NCBI RefSeq assembly: GCF_003144035.1
Contig: NZ_QFWT01000001.1
Coordinates: 248,001 to 312,000 of the forward strand
Reading direction: 5' to 3'
Source of the DNA: Vibrio albus
Lineage (GTDB): Bacteria; Pseudomonadota; Gammaproteobacteria; Enterobacterales; Vibrionaceae
Length of the DNA stretch: 64,000 nt
Below the pieces are notes generated by a model. The model saw only the letters and a list, made by a program, of their open reading frames with translations, had not been told where the DNA came from and ran no database searches. Below are positions 53,398-63,892 of this stretch, in pieces. The stretch's first letter is position 1; the number at the start of each line of letters is the position of its first letter. The position numbers were made by a program, and so were the translations under genes.

Positions 53398-53430
53398 CTC
53401 CCCCTTGTTTCAAGGGGGAGTTTACTTTTT
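53398..53430 (+). terminator. Terminator after the prkA-yeaH-spoVR operon
   Basis: CTCCCCCTTG (53398-53407) pairs with CAAGGGGGAG (53411-53420), followed by TTTACTTTTT. It overlaps the end of the convergent kdsB gene. Confidence 0.88.
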
Positions 53431-54181
53431 ACTTTCGAGCAACTAAAGTTCTCACCGCATCCAGATCTTCTGGCGTATCAACCCCTGCTGCCGGAGCCTC
53501 TTTTGCGACTTCTACGTGAATTTTTTCACCATACCAAAGTACCCGAAGCTGCTCCAGAGACTCGATTTTCTCCAGAGCACTTGGCTGCCAGTGAATATAA
53601 GTATTGATGAAACCGGCCCGATAAGCGTAAATGCCAATATGTCGCAACAGCGGTTGACTAATGGTTTTACCTTCATCAGCAAAGTTGTCCCTGTCCCACG
53701 GAATCGTTGCCCGGCTAAAGTACAGCGCATAACCGTCCTTATCGGTAACGACCTTAACCGCATTGGGATTAAAGACTTCGGCTTCATCAGATATTTCCAC
53801 ACCTAGCGTAGCCATTGGTGCCGTACTGGCAGCCAGATTATCCGCTACCTGGCGAATAATCGCCGGAGGAATCAAAGGCTCATCCCCCTGAACATTCACC
53901 ACAATGTGATCATCGGCAATATTCATTTTTTCGACCACTTCCGCCAGCCGCTCTGTGCCAGACTGGTGATCCGGAGAAGTCATGCAGACCACACCACCGA
54001 AGGCCTTCACGGCCGCTTCGATACGCGTATCATCCGTGGCGACAATCACCCTTTCTGCACCAGCTTGCCGGGCTTGTTCATAGACCCACTGGATCATCGG
54101 CTTACCCGCGATATCTGCCAATGGTTTTCCCGGCAGACGGGTCGACTGATAACGTGCAGGTATTACCACCGTAAATGCCAT
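53429..54181 (-). CDS. kdsB: 3-deoxy-manno-octulosonate cytidylyltransferase (CMP-KDO synthetase)
   Basis: A 250-residue cytidylyltransferase starting with [26 protein letters not shown], the CTP-binding loop, and containing [11 protein letters not shown]. It activates KDO for lipopolysaccharide inner-core synthesis. Its ATG overlaps the stop of the Trm112-like gene by one base. It is the last gene of the comEC-msbA-lpxK-Trm112-kdsB run. Confidence 0.96.
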   Translation of the reverse strand: MAFTVVIPARYQSTRLPGKPLADIAGKPMIQWVYEQARQAGAERVIVATDDTRIEAAVKAFGGVVCMTSPDHQSGTERLAEVVEKMNIADDHIVVNVQGDEPLIPPAIIRQVADNLAASTAPMATLGVEISDEAEVFNPNAVKVVTDKDGYALYFSRATIPWDRDNFADEGKTISQPLLRHIGIYAYRAGFINTYIHWQPSALEKIESLEQLRVLWYGEKIHVEVAKEAPAAGVDTPEDLDAVRTLVARK

Positions 54182-54360
54182 TATCGCCCCTCGTCCATAT
54201 CCATGGTTCTGGCTTCATTTTCCAGCAATACCGGAATGCCATCTTTAATAGGAAAAGCCAGACGATCCACCTTACAAATAAGTTCTTTATTATTCGCATC
54301 ATAAACCAGCTTACCCTTACATACCGGGCAAGCCACAATCTCAAGCAGACGATGGTCCAT
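54181..54360 (-). CDS. ycaR: Trm112 family protein (YcaR)
   Basis: A 59-residue protein starting at ATG 54360: [20 protein letters not shown], a later single Cys in ELICK, and [19 protein letters not shown]. The CPVC knuckle and the closing segment match the YcaR/Trm112 family, small partners or stabilisers of methyltransferases in other lineages. It overlaps lpxK by 20 bases and kdsB by one, so it is locked into the lipid A operon as in E. coli (lpxK-ycaR-kdsB). Confidence 0.9.
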   Translation of the reverse strand: MDHRLLEIVACPVCKGKLVYDANNKELICKVDRLAFPIKDGIPVLLENEARTMDMDEGR

Positions 54361-55354
54361 ATTCTTTCCTGTATCCTGTAATTTTCTTTAACAATTTATC
54401 TTCATCATCGGCACTAAAGTCCGCCGAAACCGGAAGGTACCACCAGTTCTCCCTGGCAAATGAATCACATTTCACCGCGTCTTTTTCGGTCATAATAAGA
54501 TGTTCACCCTGTGTTGCCAGTTCGGTTAATTCTTCTGGTTTAAAGTCCTGATGATCAGCAAACCCCTGAGCCCTGATGACATCAGCGCCAAGCTCCTCCA
54601 ATGTACTGAAGAAGCGCGGCGGATGACCAATACCCGCGATCGCGACCAGCTTACGCAGTTCCGATACCTTTTTTTCTTCACCCGTGACCATATTGACAGC
54701 CATTGAGGGTTTCAGCCGGAATGATATTTCCCCCGGCTGCGCATCACCACCGTTGGTAATAATAAAATCCACATCCTGCAGCCTGTCCAGCCCTTCCCGA
54801 AGAGGCCCGGCGGGAATAAACTTCTGGTTACCAAACCGTCTCTGACCATCCACCACCACAATTTCAATATCCCGTTGCAGAGCGTAATGCTGAAGCCCGT
54901 CATCGGTAATGATCAGGTCCACTTCACGACGCTCAATCAATGCTTTTACTGCATCGGCTCGTATAGGATCTACCGCTACCGGGGCTCCGGTACGTTTATA
55001 GATAAGCTTTGGTTCATCACCACTGTAATGTTCCGGAGTGGCTTTCTCAAGAATAAGCGGATACTCCGGGGCTTTTCCCCCATAACCACGGGAAACCACC
55101 CCCGGCTTATATCCAAGCTTCTGCAGCCTTTCTACCAGCCAGATAACAACTGGGGTTTTGCCATTTCCCCCTGCAGTAATATTTCCTACCACGATCACAG
55201 GAACAGGGGCCCGATAAGACGCCTTATTTCCAGAGAGGTAAGCCTGTTTCCGGGAACGGCTGACAGCCCTGAATATCAGACTTAATGGCCACAATAGCGG
55301 CCCTAGTAACCAGCCTAGAGGGTGATGTTCAAACCAGATTTTTTCAATCAACAC
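54341..55354 (-). CDS. lpxK: Tetraacyldisaccharide 4'-kinase
   Basis: A 337-residue membrane-associated P-loop kinase. The P-loop is [19 protein letters not shown] at about residues 56-74, after an N-terminal amphipathic segment ([14 protein letters not shown]). [18 protein letters not shown] carries further conserved residues. It phosphorylates the lipid A disaccharide at the 4' position. It starts nine bases after msbA and overlaps the Trm112 gene by 20 bases. Confidence 0.95.
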   Translation of the reverse strand: MLIEKIWFEHHPLGWLLGPLLWPLSLIFRAVSRSRKQAYLSGNKASYRAPVPVIVVGNITAGGNGKTPVVIWLVERLQKLGYKPGVVSRGYGGKAPEYPLILEKATPEHYSGDEPKLIYKRTGAPVAVDPIRADAVKALIERREVDLIITDDGLQHYALQRDIEIVVVDGQRRFGNQKFIPAGPLREGLDRLQDVDFIITNGGDAQPGEISFRLKPSMAVNMVTGEEKKVSELRKLVAIAGIGHPPRFFSTLEELGADVIRAQGFADHQDFKPEELTELATQGEHLIMTEKDAVKCDSFARENWWYLPVSADFSADDEDKLLKKITGYRKEYGPSSA

Positions 55355-55363
55355 TCGTGTTTC

Positions 55364-57115
55364 CTATTCACCAAACTGAATCCGGTGTAATTGAGCATAA
55401 GCCCCATTTTTGTCCATCAGTTCATGGTGGGAGCCTCGCTCAATGACTTCACCGTCATCGACCACCAAAATCTGGTCTGCGTTCTCAATCGTTGACAGAC
55501 GGTGTGCAATTACCAGCACTGTTTTGTCTTTCTGGAGTTCATCCAGAGCAGACTGAATCGCACGTTCTGACTCTGTATCCAGAGCCGATGTTGCTTCATC
55601 CAGAATCAATACCGGTGAGTTACGCAACAAAGCACGGGCAATCGCAATACGCTGGCGCTGTCCTCCGGAAAGGCTGCCTCCGTTCTCACCGATCACTGTA
55701 TCCAGTCCATCGGGCATATTCTCGATAAACTCCATGGCATGTGCCAGACGAGCGGCCTCTTCTATCTGCTCCCGGGAGTAATCTTCTTCTGCCGCATAAG
55801 CGATATTGTTAGCAATCGTATCATTGAACAGATGAACGTTTTGCGAAACCAGGGCGAAATGCGTACGGAGATTCATCAGCGTATAATCACGAATATCATG
55901 ACCATCCAGTTCGATCGAACCGCTGTCAACGTCGTAAAAACGAGTAAATAAGTTGGCAATCGTGCTCTTACCGGATCCCGAACGACCCACCAATGCCACT
56001 GTTTTCCCCTCTGGAATCTCAAAGCTGACATTCTGTAAGGCTGGCTTTTCGTTTCCCTGATAGGTAAAAGTGATGTTGTCTACTTTTATCTCACCTTTGG
56101 CTTTTTCAATCTGATACGATCCGCTATCCATCTCAGTTTCCAGATCCATCAGGCTAAACAAAGTCTGACTGGCTGCCATACCACGCTGAAACTGAGACGT
56201 CACACTCGTTAGCGCTTTTAACGGACGCATCAGGCCAAACATAGAGGAGAAAATCACCGTAAAAGTACCCGGCGTTAGATCTTCACGGATCGCGTCAAAG
56301 CTCGCCAGATACAGTACCGCAACCAATGCAAGCGAAGCGATAATTTGAATAATCGGGTTGGCAGCAGCCTGGGCAGTAACCAGTTTCATGCTCTGCTGAC
56401 GCATCTGATTGCTCACTTTATCAAACCGATGACTTTCCAGATCCTGTCCTCCATAGCTGAGCACTACCTTATGGCCCTTTAACATCTGCTCGGCTGACGA
56501 GGTAACCTGCCCCATGGCAGTCTGCATATTTTTACTGATCTTACGGAATCGTTTGGACACAATACCGATACCCCAGGCCACAACAGGAGCAACAATAAGC
56601 AGCACCAGTGACAGCTCCCAACTGTTCCAGAACATCAAAAACAGCAGGCCGATGATGCTTGCTCCCTCACGAACAATACTCACCAGCGCCCGGCTGGTCG
56701 CCCCGGCAACCTGTTCAGAATCATAAGTAATTCGGGATAACAGAGAACCGGTAGACTCCCGGTCAAAAAACGCCACCGGCATATGGATAAACTGACGAAA
56801 AATTTTTCGACGCATCAGCATCACTACATTTCCGGACACCCAGTTCAGGCAGTAAGCCGAGACAAAGTTACTGATCCCACGGATCACCATCATCACCAGG
56901 ATAATAACCGGAAGGATCTTAAGGAAATCAGAATCCGTACTACCAAACCCTTCATCAAGAAGAGGTTTCAGCAACGAAACCATATAAGTATCGCTGGCTG
57001 CACTGGCAACCAGTGCAACAACTGCAACAGCTAACCCTTGTTTATATAAACGGATAAACTGCCATAATCGTTTAAAGGTTTCCCAGGTGGTTTCGTCATA
57101 TTGCGGTGTGGACAT
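55364..57115 (-). CDS. msbA: Lipid A export ATP-binding/permease protein MsbA
   Basis: A 583-residue ABC half-transporter, with about six membrane helices in residues 1-330 and an ATPase domain with Walker [10 protein letters not shown] near residue 377, [15 protein letters not shown] and [12 protein letters not shown]. MsbA flips core-lipid A across the inner membrane. The genomic link to lpxK is universal in gamma-proteobacteria. It is 30 bases after comEC, so the transcript may run through from comEC. Confidence 0.95.
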   Translation of the reverse strand: MSTPQYDETTWETFKRLWQFIRLYKQGLAVAVVALVASAASDTYMVSLLKPLLDEGFGSTDSDFLKILPVIILVMMVIRGISNFVSAYCLNWVSGNVVMLMRRKIFRQFIHMPVAFFDRESTGSLLSRITYDSEQVAGATSRALVSIVREGASIIGLLFLMFWNSWELSLVLLIVAPVVAWGIGIVSKRFRKISKNMQTAMGQVTSSAEQMLKGHKVVLSYGGQDLESHRFDKVSNQMRQQSMKLVTAQAAANPIIQIIASLALVAVLYLASFDAIREDLTPGTFTVIFSSMFGLMRPLKALTSVTSQFQRGMAASQTLFSLMDLETEMDSGSYQIEKAKGEIKVDNITFTYQGNEKPALQNVSFEIPEGKTVALVGRSGSGKSTIANLFTRFYDVDSGSIELDGHDIRDYTLMNLRTHFALVSQNVHLFNDTIANNIAYAAEEDYSREQIEEAARLAHAMEFIENMPDGLDTVIGENGGSLSGGQRQRIAIARALLRNSPVLILDEATSALDTESERAIQSALDELQKDKTVLVIAHRLSTIENADQILVVDDGEVIERGSHHELMDKNGAYAQLHRIQFGE

Positions 57116-57145
57116 AACTACAACTATTCAGGTAAAAATATGGCG

Positions 57146-59395
57146 CTATTCTACTCTCTTACGCAGAATCTGCCTATACCATGGCGATGAATCTGTTGCT
57201 CTGAACGAACTGATTTGCCAGTTATTCTCTGTTATTTCGACAGTAATCTGCCCACTCTCTCCTGTATCCAACCATTTAATGTCTCTGCTTGCATATACAT
57301 TTAGAACGTTTACTGATGGCATGCCCTGAAAATTACCTTTAGCCAGTGATGCAATCGCCACCTCAGGAGTCACCTGCTCAATAAATGTCCCGGTTGACGA
57401 TGTATCACTACCATGGTGAGGCACCAGCATAATATCCGAGTCGAGTTTATCTTTTCCTTCCCTTGCCAGAAGATATTCGCTGACCGCTTCAATATCCCCG
57501 GTCAGCAGGATACTAAACTGTCCATCAGTCACTCTGACAACACAGGAATGTGAGTTATAGGCCCGGGCAACCTGTTTGGGAGGCCATACAGCCTCAAAAC
57601 GGAGTGCACGCCAGTACCAATGCGTCCCCTTAATACAGGGCTGATACCCGACAATTCGTTCACTTGCCCATTTCATTTTTGGTATAAATTGCCGTTCAAT
57701 GAACTGCCTGCCACCCGCATGGTCAGAATCCGTATGGCTCAGAATCAGGCCGTCCAGTTGCCTTACACCTCGTTTTACCAGTACGGGGGCAATCACTGAC
57801 TCGGCAATGCTCCCGGTCTCCCAGCGCTCCCCGGTGTCATACAAAATGTGTCCTCCAGCCTTACTAATCAATAACGCTAACCCCTGTCCGACATCCAGCA
57901 CATCCACCTGCCAGCCTGCTTTGCGGTCATCAAATAAAACCAACAAACAACCGCTCACCAGTAACCATTTCTTTTGCACTGAGCTGAGCAGAGGAGAAAA
58001 AATCCATACCAATGTCACCAAGGCAGCCAGAGAAATCAGGGTGGCAGAGATAGCAACCCATGCGCCTTCCGAATACCTGATAGCAGATAAAACGGGTATC
58101 AGTGCGTAATCGGCCATCTGCCACACAAAAACCGAAATATCCGGTAGTAAAAAACTAAAAAAGAGACCGATAAAAACCAGAGGTACAATAATGAAGCTAA
58201 ACCAGGGCACGAAAATCAGATTATAAACAGGCGAAACAGCACTAAGCCCGGAGAAAAAATACCCCGTCACCGGAATCATCACAGCGGCCAGTACACACTG
58301 CATTAATACCAGCCGTTTTATTTTTCTGCTGCGACGAAACACAGAAGATCCAAGTAGCAGATAGATAGACGTAACAGCACCAAATGACATCCAGAAGCTG
58401 GCTGAAAACGGTGCGAAAGGGTCAATGCATAATACCGTGCACAGCGTCAGTAACAATACCTGCCAACGGCTATAAGTAAGCCTTATCATAGGAACAATAC
58501 TCACTAGTGCACACATGGTTAATGCCCTGATGGCCGGTAAACTAAAGCCCGCCAGCCACGCATAGATTCCAGCGAATAGAACACCAGTAATAATGGGGGC
58601 TTTCAGCATATAGGGAGAAAGCAGGGACAACGGCTTACCGACAATCCAGCCGAGCATAAATGCTAGCCCTATATGCAAACCGGAAATAGCAACAAGATGA
58701 ATCAGCCCGCTGGATTTAAGGTCTTTCCAGAGAGGTGGTGATATAGTATTGCGATCACCAAAAGTTAAAGCCATCAACAATGGTTGAGCCACAAGTCCCT
58801 CAGTCTGTCGGGTAACTCGTTGGTGCAACATCAGCCGGAAAGAAGAACTGGAATGTAACCTCTCTGGCACTCCTTTCAGGTTTGCTTTGGCGTGCAAATA
58901 CTGACTGACGTAGTACTTCTCTTCATCAAATCCTGCTTCATTCAATTTTCCGTAGACAGGCTTTAGCCTCACTTCCAGTTTCCACTGCTCACCAAGTAAA
59001 AAGGGATCGCCTGAAGATACCCGAAGTTTTATCCTGGGAAGGAAAATTTGATCCAGGTCGTGTTCATTTACCTTATGCACAGAAAATAACACGATCTGAC
59101 CATGACTTATTTCTTTAAAAAGGCTGTCAACTTGCCCAGTTATGGTAATATTCAGACCGTCCTGAAAGACTGTCTCTACCTGTTCTTTAAACTGATTCAT
59201 ACTGATGATAAGAACAATGATGGCAGCAATTCCTCCCCGGAACCAACGAAACGGATAAAAATAATAACTCACAATGAACAGAGCAGCGCAAACAACAATC
59301 CAGTCCATGCTGGGAATTGTTTGCCAATACTGAACAGAGACAATAACCACAAAAAAGCAGATTAGATTCCAGCTGTGTAATAAGAGAGTCATCAT
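57146..59395 (-). CDS. comEC: ComEC/Rec2 family DNA internalisation protein
   Basis: A 749-residue polytopic protein with three parts: N-terminal helices and an OB-like DUF4131 domain (about 20-180), the competence membrane domain (about 200-480; LIHLVAISGLHIGLAF), and a C-terminal metallo-beta-lactamase-like domain with ILSHTDSDHAGG near residue 555 and LVPHHGSDTSS. It forms the inner-membrane channel for single-stranded DNA in natural transformation. The start (ATG 59395 or 59392) lies five bases from the start of a divergent gene. It is upstream of msbA by 30 bases. Confidence 0.92.
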   Translation of the reverse strand: MMTLLLHSWNLICFFVVIVSVQYWQTIPSMDWIVVCAALFIVSYYFYPFRWFRGGIAAIIVLIISMNQFKEQVETVFQDGLNITITGQVDSLFKEISHGQIVLFSVHKVNEHDLDQIFLPRIKLRVSSGDPFLLGEQWKLEVRLKPVYGKLNEAGFDEEKYYVSQYLHAKANLKGVPERLHSSSSFRLMLHQRVTRQTEGLVAQPLLMALTFGDRNTISPPLWKDLKSSGLIHLVAISGLHIGLAFMLGWIVGKPLSLLSPYMLKAPIITGVLFAGIYAWLAGFSLPAIRALTMCALVSIVPMIRLTYSRWQVLLLTLCTVLCIDPFAPFSASFWMSFGAVTSIYLLLGSSVFRRSRKIKRLVLMQCVLAAVMIPVTGYFFSGLSAVSPVYNLIFVPWFSFIIVPLVFIGLFFSFLLPDISVFVWQMADYALIPVLSAIRYSEGAWVAISATLISLAALVTLVWIFSPLLSSVQKKWLLVSGCLLVLFDDRKAGWQVDVLDVGQGLALLISKAGGHILYDTGERWETGSIAESVIAPVLVKRGVRQLDGLILSHTDSDHAGGRQFIERQFIPKMKWASERIVGYQPCIKGTHWYWRALRFEAVWPPKQVARAYNSHSCVVRVTDGQFSILLTGDIEAVSEYLLAREGKDKLDSDIMLVPHHGSDTSSTGTFIEQVTPEVAIASLAKGNFQGMPSVNVLNVYASRDIKWLDTGESGQITVEITENNWQISSFRATDSSPWYRQILRKRVE

Positions 59396-59400
59396 TCCTT

Positions 59401-59910
59401 ATGCCAAAGAAAGTAATCAGACGTTTTTTGCCGGATCACGAAGTGATAAAACGTCAAAAAGCACTCAAGATTTTTGGTAATGTACTGTACAACCCAAATC
59501 TCTGGTGCCTTAACCGTCGCTCCGCCTCAGGAGCGTTTGCTGTCGGTCTTTTTATGGCGTTTGTCCCTTTGCCTAGCCAGATGATTATGGCGGCAGGTCT
59601 GGCTATTCTGTGCGGTGTTAATCTGCCTCTTTCGATCGTACTGGTCTGGATCAGCAACCCGATCACGATGCCAGTCATGTTTTATTTTGCTTACAAAGTC
59701 GGTGCCAAAGTCATGCACTTGCCGCCACAGCATTTTCATTTTGAGCTCTCATGGCAATTTCTGGCAGAGCAAATTGGTACTATCGGTCCGCCACTGATAC
59801 TCGGCTGTGCCATTTGCGGGCTTGTCTGCGCTGTTATAGGTTTCTTTGGTATTCGTGGCTTATGGCGCTATTCCGTTGTCAGAAGCTGGCAGAAACGTTC
59901 GGTAAGATAA
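59401..59910 (+). CDS. DUF2062 membrane protein
   Basis: A 169-residue protein of the DUF2062 family. The N-terminus (MPKKVIRRFLPDHEVIKRQK, then NPNLWCLNRRSASGAFAVGL) is conserved in gamma-proteobacteria. Three or so hydrophobic helices (about 44-80, 85-100, 135-158) place it in the inner membrane. Function is unknown. Its ATG is only five bases from the comEC ATG on the other strand, so each gene's promoter must lie inside the other. Confidence 0.88.
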   Translation: MPKKVIRRFLPDHEVIKRQKALKIFGNVLYNPNLWCLNRRSASGAFAVGLFMAFVPLPSQMIMAAGLAILCGVNLPLSIVLVWISNPITMPVMFYFAYKVGAKVMHLPPQHFHFELSWQFLAEQIGTIGPPLILGCAICGLVCAVIGFFGIRGLWRYSVVRSWQKRSVR

Positions 59911-59964
59911 CCAGAGATAGTGGATTAAGCATCTGGTTAAGAATAAATTTTAAGCAGATATCAT

Positions 59965-59992
59965 AAAAAAGGGTCGCAAACGCGACCCTTTT
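59965..59992. terminator. Bidirectional terminator between the DUF2062 gene and lolE
   Basis: GGGTCGC (59971-59977) pairs with GCGACCC (59982-59988), flanked by an A run and a T run, so it works in both directions. Confidence 0.9.
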
Positions 59993-60021
59993 CTTATCAT
60001 TTTCTCTACATTTAGCGCGTT

Positions 60022-61266
60022 CTACTTCGCACTCAGCACTTCTGCCGGATTCATCTGGCTGGCTTTACTTGCCGGATACCAGGTTGCCAACAGGCTAAGC
60101 ACGATAGCCGTTCCGGATACCACCAGCACATCAATAGGGTTAACCTGAGAAGGCAGAAAATCAATAAAGTAGATATCGCCAGACAGGAAGTGATGCCCGG
60201 TTAGCTGTTCGAGACTTTTGATCATAAGGGTCAGGTTCAGTGCGACAACCACTCCCAGTACACTACCGACAATACTACCAAGCACGCCTGATAATACTCC
60301 CAGCCAGGTGAAGATACGCTTGATCAACCGGTCAGTTGCCCCCATGGTGCGCAAAATCGCAATCTCAGACGCCCGATCTTTTACTGCCATCATCAGAGTG
60401 GACACAATATTAAAACAGGCGACACCAATCACCAACACCATCACCAGATACATAATAGTCCGTACCATCTGAATGTCGCGGTAAAGAAAGCCAAACTTCT
60501 GTTTCCAGCTACGCAGATACACATAGACCGGTACCTGATTCCCGACTTCTCGGACAATACTCTGCGCGTTCAGCACATCCGATGTTCGCAAGGATACTCC
60601 GGTTACCGCCTCTCCTAACCGGGTATATTGCTGGGCATCTTCAAGTGGGAGCAACGCCATAGAGTGATCAATTTGTCCTCCAAGCGAGAGCAGCCCGGTC
60701 ACCGTTACCCGGACACGATTAGGCGAACGCATTTTCTGAGCCGAATTCTGTCGGGGAACCATGATTGTGACACTGTCACCAACTGCAATACCTAAACTGT
60801 CGGCAATGCCTTTGCCAAGGATGATCTGTCTCTCACCCGGACGGAAGTTCTCCCATGCTTTACCACTAATATAACGGGGAAGATCGGAGACCTTATTCTC
60901 CCATTCGGGATCAACACCTCTGATCTCCAGAGCTTTTAGAGTGGTTCCTTTTTCCGCAAGCCCCGTAAAGCGTACATAGGGAGCCGCAGCGGTTACTTTT
61001 TCGTGAGACTCGACTTGCTTAACAACCTGCTGCCAGTTGGTGAAGCCCCCTTTCACGCCTTCCAGCTCTCCATGAGGGATCACTGACAAAACCCGCTGCT
61101 CCAACTCCTTTTCAAAGCCATTCATCGCCGAAAGTCCGATAATAATCACCGCGACCCCGACAGCAATACCAATGGTAGATGAAACAGAAATAAAGGAGAC
61201 CAGCTTATTTCTTTGCTTTGCCCGACTAAAACGCCCGCCAATAAAAAACGCAAGGGATGAAAACAT
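60022..61266 (-). CDS. lolE: Lipoprotein-releasing ABC transporter permease LolE
   Basis: A 414-residue permease with the MacB/FtsX-like build: one helix near residue 25, a large periplasmic domain, then three C-terminal helices (about 270-395). It forms the LolCDE complex that releases outer-membrane lipoproteins to LolA. One base follows lolD, so the three genes are co-translated. It is called LolE from its position after lolD and KDLARTMGATDRL-like coupling helix (AILRTMGATDRLIKRIF). Confidence 0.93.
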   Translation of the reverse strand: MFSSLAFFIGGRFSRAKQRNKLVSFISVSSTIGIAVGVAVIIIGLSAMNGFEKELEQRVLSVIPHGELEGVKGGFTNWQQVVKQVESHEKVTAAAPYVRFTGLAEKGTTLKALEIRGVDPEWENKVSDLPRYISGKAWENFRPGERQIILGKGIADSLGIAVGDSVTIMVPRQNSAQKMRSPNRVRVTVTGLLSLGGQIDHSMALLPLEDAQQYTRLGEAVTGVSLRTSDVLNAQSIVREVGNQVPVYVYLRSWKQKFGFLYRDIQMVRTIMYLVMVLVIGVACFNIVSTLMMAVKDRASEIAILRTMGATDRLIKRIFTWLGVLSGVLGSIVGSVLGVVVALNLTLMIKSLEQLTGHHFLSGDIYFIDFLPSQVNPIDVLVVSGTAIVLSLLATWYPASKASQMNPAEVLSAK

Positions 61267-61267
61267 C

Positions 61268-61963
61268 TTACACCCCTTTATCCAGAGCTGAGTTGGTCAG
61301 CAACCCATCCTGCATATGCATCTGACGATCCATTTTAGCGGCCAGCTCCGAGTCATGAGTGACCACCAGAAAAGCAGTTCCCGACTCCTGACTCAATTGA
61401 CGCATCAGATCATAAATAGCCAGCGCCGTAGAATGATCCAGGTTGCCTGTCGGCTCGTCAGCCAGTACCAAATTGGGTTTATTCACCAGAGCTCGGGCAA
61501 TAGCGACCCGTTGCCTTTCACCACCAGACAGTTCTGACGGCCTGTGCTCCAGACGGTGAGCCAGCCCTACTTTCTTCAGCAGTTCACCAGCTTTCGATTT
61601 AGCGGCCGACGCCTTTTCCCCGGCAATCATCAACGGCATAGCCACATTTTCCAGCGCAGAGAAATCAGCCAGAAGATGATGAAACTGATACACAAACCCA
61701 ATATGGCGATTACGCATCTGCGCCTGTTTATCTGAATTCAGCTCAGTCAGTTTTTTCCCCAGAAACGTAACCTCACCAGATGACGGATCATCTAAAGCCC
61801 CCAGAATGTGCAGCAGAGTACTTTTCCCCGAGCCTGACGAACCGACAATCGAGACCAGCTCACGTTCAGCAAGCGAAAAACTGACGCCCCTCAGGACTTC
61901 CGTTTCCATTGCCCCTTCATGGTAGGTTTTACAAACAGAACGACATTGTAAGAGGTTATTCAT
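61268..61963 (-). CDS. lolD: Lipoprotein-releasing ABC transporter ATPase LolD
   Basis: A 231-residue ATPase: Walker [16 protein letters not shown] at about 41-55, signature [15 protein letters not shown], Walker [13 protein letters not shown]. It energises LolC/LolE. The start at 61963 overlaps lolC by eight bases and one base separates it from lolE, so the operon order is lolC-lolD-lolE. Confidence 0.96.
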   Translation of the reverse strand: MNNLLQCRSVCKTYHEGAMETEVLRGVSFSLAERELVSIVGSSGSGKSTLLHILGALDDPSSGEVTFLGKKLTELNSDKQAQMRNRHIGFVYQFHHLLADFSALENVAMPLMIAGEKASAAKSKAGELLKKVGLAHRLEHRPSELSGGERQRVAIARALVNKPNLVLADEPTGNLDHSTALAIYDLMRQLSQESGTAFLVVTHDSELAAKMDRQMHMQDGLLTNSALDKGV

Positions 61964-63161
61964 ATCTCAGGGCCTCAGCAGGTTTAACAGAAGATGCACG
62001 GTAAGAAGGGAATAGCGTTGCCATCAGGCTCAGCGCTATCGCCAGGACAATCACAATGATGGTTTGAGCCGGATCAACAACCACAGGCAGAGCACTACCC
62101 ACATACAGAGTGACTCCGAAGGTTTCCAGAATAGCATTCAGGTTTACAGCGATAAGCACACCAAGCATACCGCCAACCAGAGAGCCTATCACACCGCTGC
62201 TCGCCCCCTGAACCATAAAAATAACCAAGACCTGCCGGTTGCTCATCCCCTGGGTTTTAAGAATGGCCACTTCAGCCTGTTTCTCCATAACCACCATAAT
62301 CAAAGCCGAAATGATATTAAATGCCGCTACCCCAACGATGAGTCCCAACATCAGCCCCATCATGTTTTTCTCCATCCGTACAGCCTGAAACAGCTCACCG
62401 CGCTGTTCACGCCAGTCACTCCAGAACCACCCTTCGGGCAGGGTCGTATTACTGGCTTCAGACACCATAAACGGATCATCAAAAAACAGACGCCAGCCGG
62501 AAATCGTATCCGCTTTATATCTGAGCAACTTTCCGGCATCCTGGCTGTGCGTCACCATCAGTTGGGCATCCACATCCGAACCGGTATTGAAAATACCTGC
62601 AACCACAAAGTTTCGCTGACTGGGGATCCGCCCCATAGGCGTATACTGGCTGGCACTGGTGACCATCAAACGGACTTTGTCACCCAGACGAACATTCAGA
62701 CTTCTGGCCAGAGCGTGCCCCAGAAAAACCCGGTATGAGCCAGGCTGAAGATGAGAAATATGACCCGCGAGCAAATAACGCCCTACGGGATCGTTTTCAT
62801 CCGGTTGAATGCCCACCAGCATACCCGCCGCCAGTTCAGAGGGGCTCTGAATAACAGCCTCACTTCTGACAATCGGAGTCACTTTTCTGATATGCGGAAT
62901 GGCCTGAATAAAAGCCGGAGGCTCTGCGGTAAACTCGGTTTTATCATTTACCTGATGCACCACCGCCTGTGGCAGCACCCCCAGAATACGGCTTTTTAAC
63001 TGAGCCTCAAAACCGTTCATGACCGATACGACCGTTACCAGAGACATCACTCCGATAGTTATCCCTGCGGTAGACATGTATGAGACAAACCGGCTGAATC
63101 TGTCACCTGAGCGGCCCCGCAGATAACGCAGACCAATAAATGCCGAAACTGGATGAAACAT
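61956..63161 (-). CDS. lolC: Lipoprotein-releasing ABC transporter permease LolC
   Basis: A 401-residue permease of the same fold as LolE. The N-terminal helix is near residue 25, followed by the periplasmic domain and three C-terminal helices. [31 protein letters not shown] and the coupling helix [14 protein letters not shown] fit LolC. The periplasmic domain of LolC recruits LolA. It is first in the operon and divergent from the PilZ gene. Confidence 0.93.
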   Translation of the reverse strand: MFHPVSAFIGLRYLRGRSGDRFSRFVSYMSTAGITIGVMSLVTVVSVMNGFEAQLKSRILGVLPQAVVHQVNDKTEFTAEPPAFIQAIPHIRKVTPIVRSEAVIQSPSELAAGMLVGIQPDENDPVGRYLLAGHISHLQPGSYRVFLGHALARSLNVRLGDKVRLMVTSASQYTPMGRIPSQRNFVVAGIFNTGSDVDAQLMVTHSQDAGKLLRYKADTISGWRLFFDDPFMVSEASNTTLPEGWFWSDWREQRGELFQAVRMEKNMMGLMLGLIVGVAAFNIISALIMVVMEKQAEVAILKTQGMSNRQVLVIFMVQGASSGVIGSLVGGMLGVLIAVNLNAILETFGVTLYVGSALPVVVDPAQTIIVIVLAIALSLMATLFPSYRASSVKPAEALRYE

Positions 63162-63317
63162 AAATACTTTTTCGAAAGTTCGTGAAGTGCTAAATGTAAC
63201 GGTAATCCATACTTATTTGTAGGATTAATTCGAATAAACCTCTTATGAATCTTAAGAATTCTTGCTATGTGGCTCAAGTTAGCGATAATCAGAAAGTTAA
63301 TCAGAAGGAACTAAGGT

Positions 63318-63887
63318 ATGGACCCACAAGAATATTTCACCGTGCATCACAAATTAACGGTCAACATTGAGCCGCTTCCGTCCGGTTTTACCTTGCCTGA
63401 TCAGATGACTTTTACTGCCGAGATTCCGGCTCCTTTTATTGTTGCCAGTGAATTCAGTCAGCTTGACAGCCTGACAGAGAATGCAATGAATGACCTGCGC
63501 AACAGCGATTTTAAGCACGTAATCCATCTTCTGGACAATCAGAACAGCAAACTCAACCTGCTGCTGACCTTTATGCTGGCTCAGCAAGATGATGAATCCA
63601 GCCGCCATTATACGACGTCATTCGGTGCCAGCCAGTTCTCATACCAATCCGCCAGTGAAATTCCGGCAGGAACACTTGCAAGAGCCAAGCTTTTTCTGGA
63701 TCATCCTCCCGCGGCTATTTACTGTTACGCTGAAGCAACCGAATGTATTCCGAATGAACATGGCTTTGAAGTCATTATGAAATACATCATGCTTAGGGAG
63801 CAGGATCAGGATCTGTTAATCAGAGCTGCACTTTATCAACAACAAAAATTACTACGCCAGCGATCTTTGAATCGCGAGAACCAATAA
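63318..63887 (+). CDS. PilZ domain-like protein lacking the c-di-GMP motifs
   Basis: A 189-residue protein. Its position between lolC and mfd, and its length and pattern, match the vibrio PilZ protein at this site (PlzB in V. cholerae). The usual c-di-GMP-binding RxxxR and D/NxSxxG motifs are not visible; FSYQSASEIPAGTLARAKLFL stands where the second would be. So it is probably a degenerate PilZ protein that does not bind c-di-GMP in the normal way. The N-terminal 100 residues are acidic and helical. A GGAACTAAGG ribosome-binding region precedes ATG 63318. Confidence 0.65.
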   Translation: MDPQEYFTVHHKLTVNIEPLPSGFTLPDQMTFTAEIPAPFIVASEFSQLDSLTENAMNDLRNSDFKHVIHLLDNQNSKLNLLLTFMLAQQDDESSRHYTTSFGASQFSYQSASEIPAGTLARAKLFLDHPPAAIYCYAEATECIPNEHGFEVIMKYIMLREQDQDLLIRAALYQQQKLLRQRSLNRENQ

Positions 63888-63892
63888 GAATC

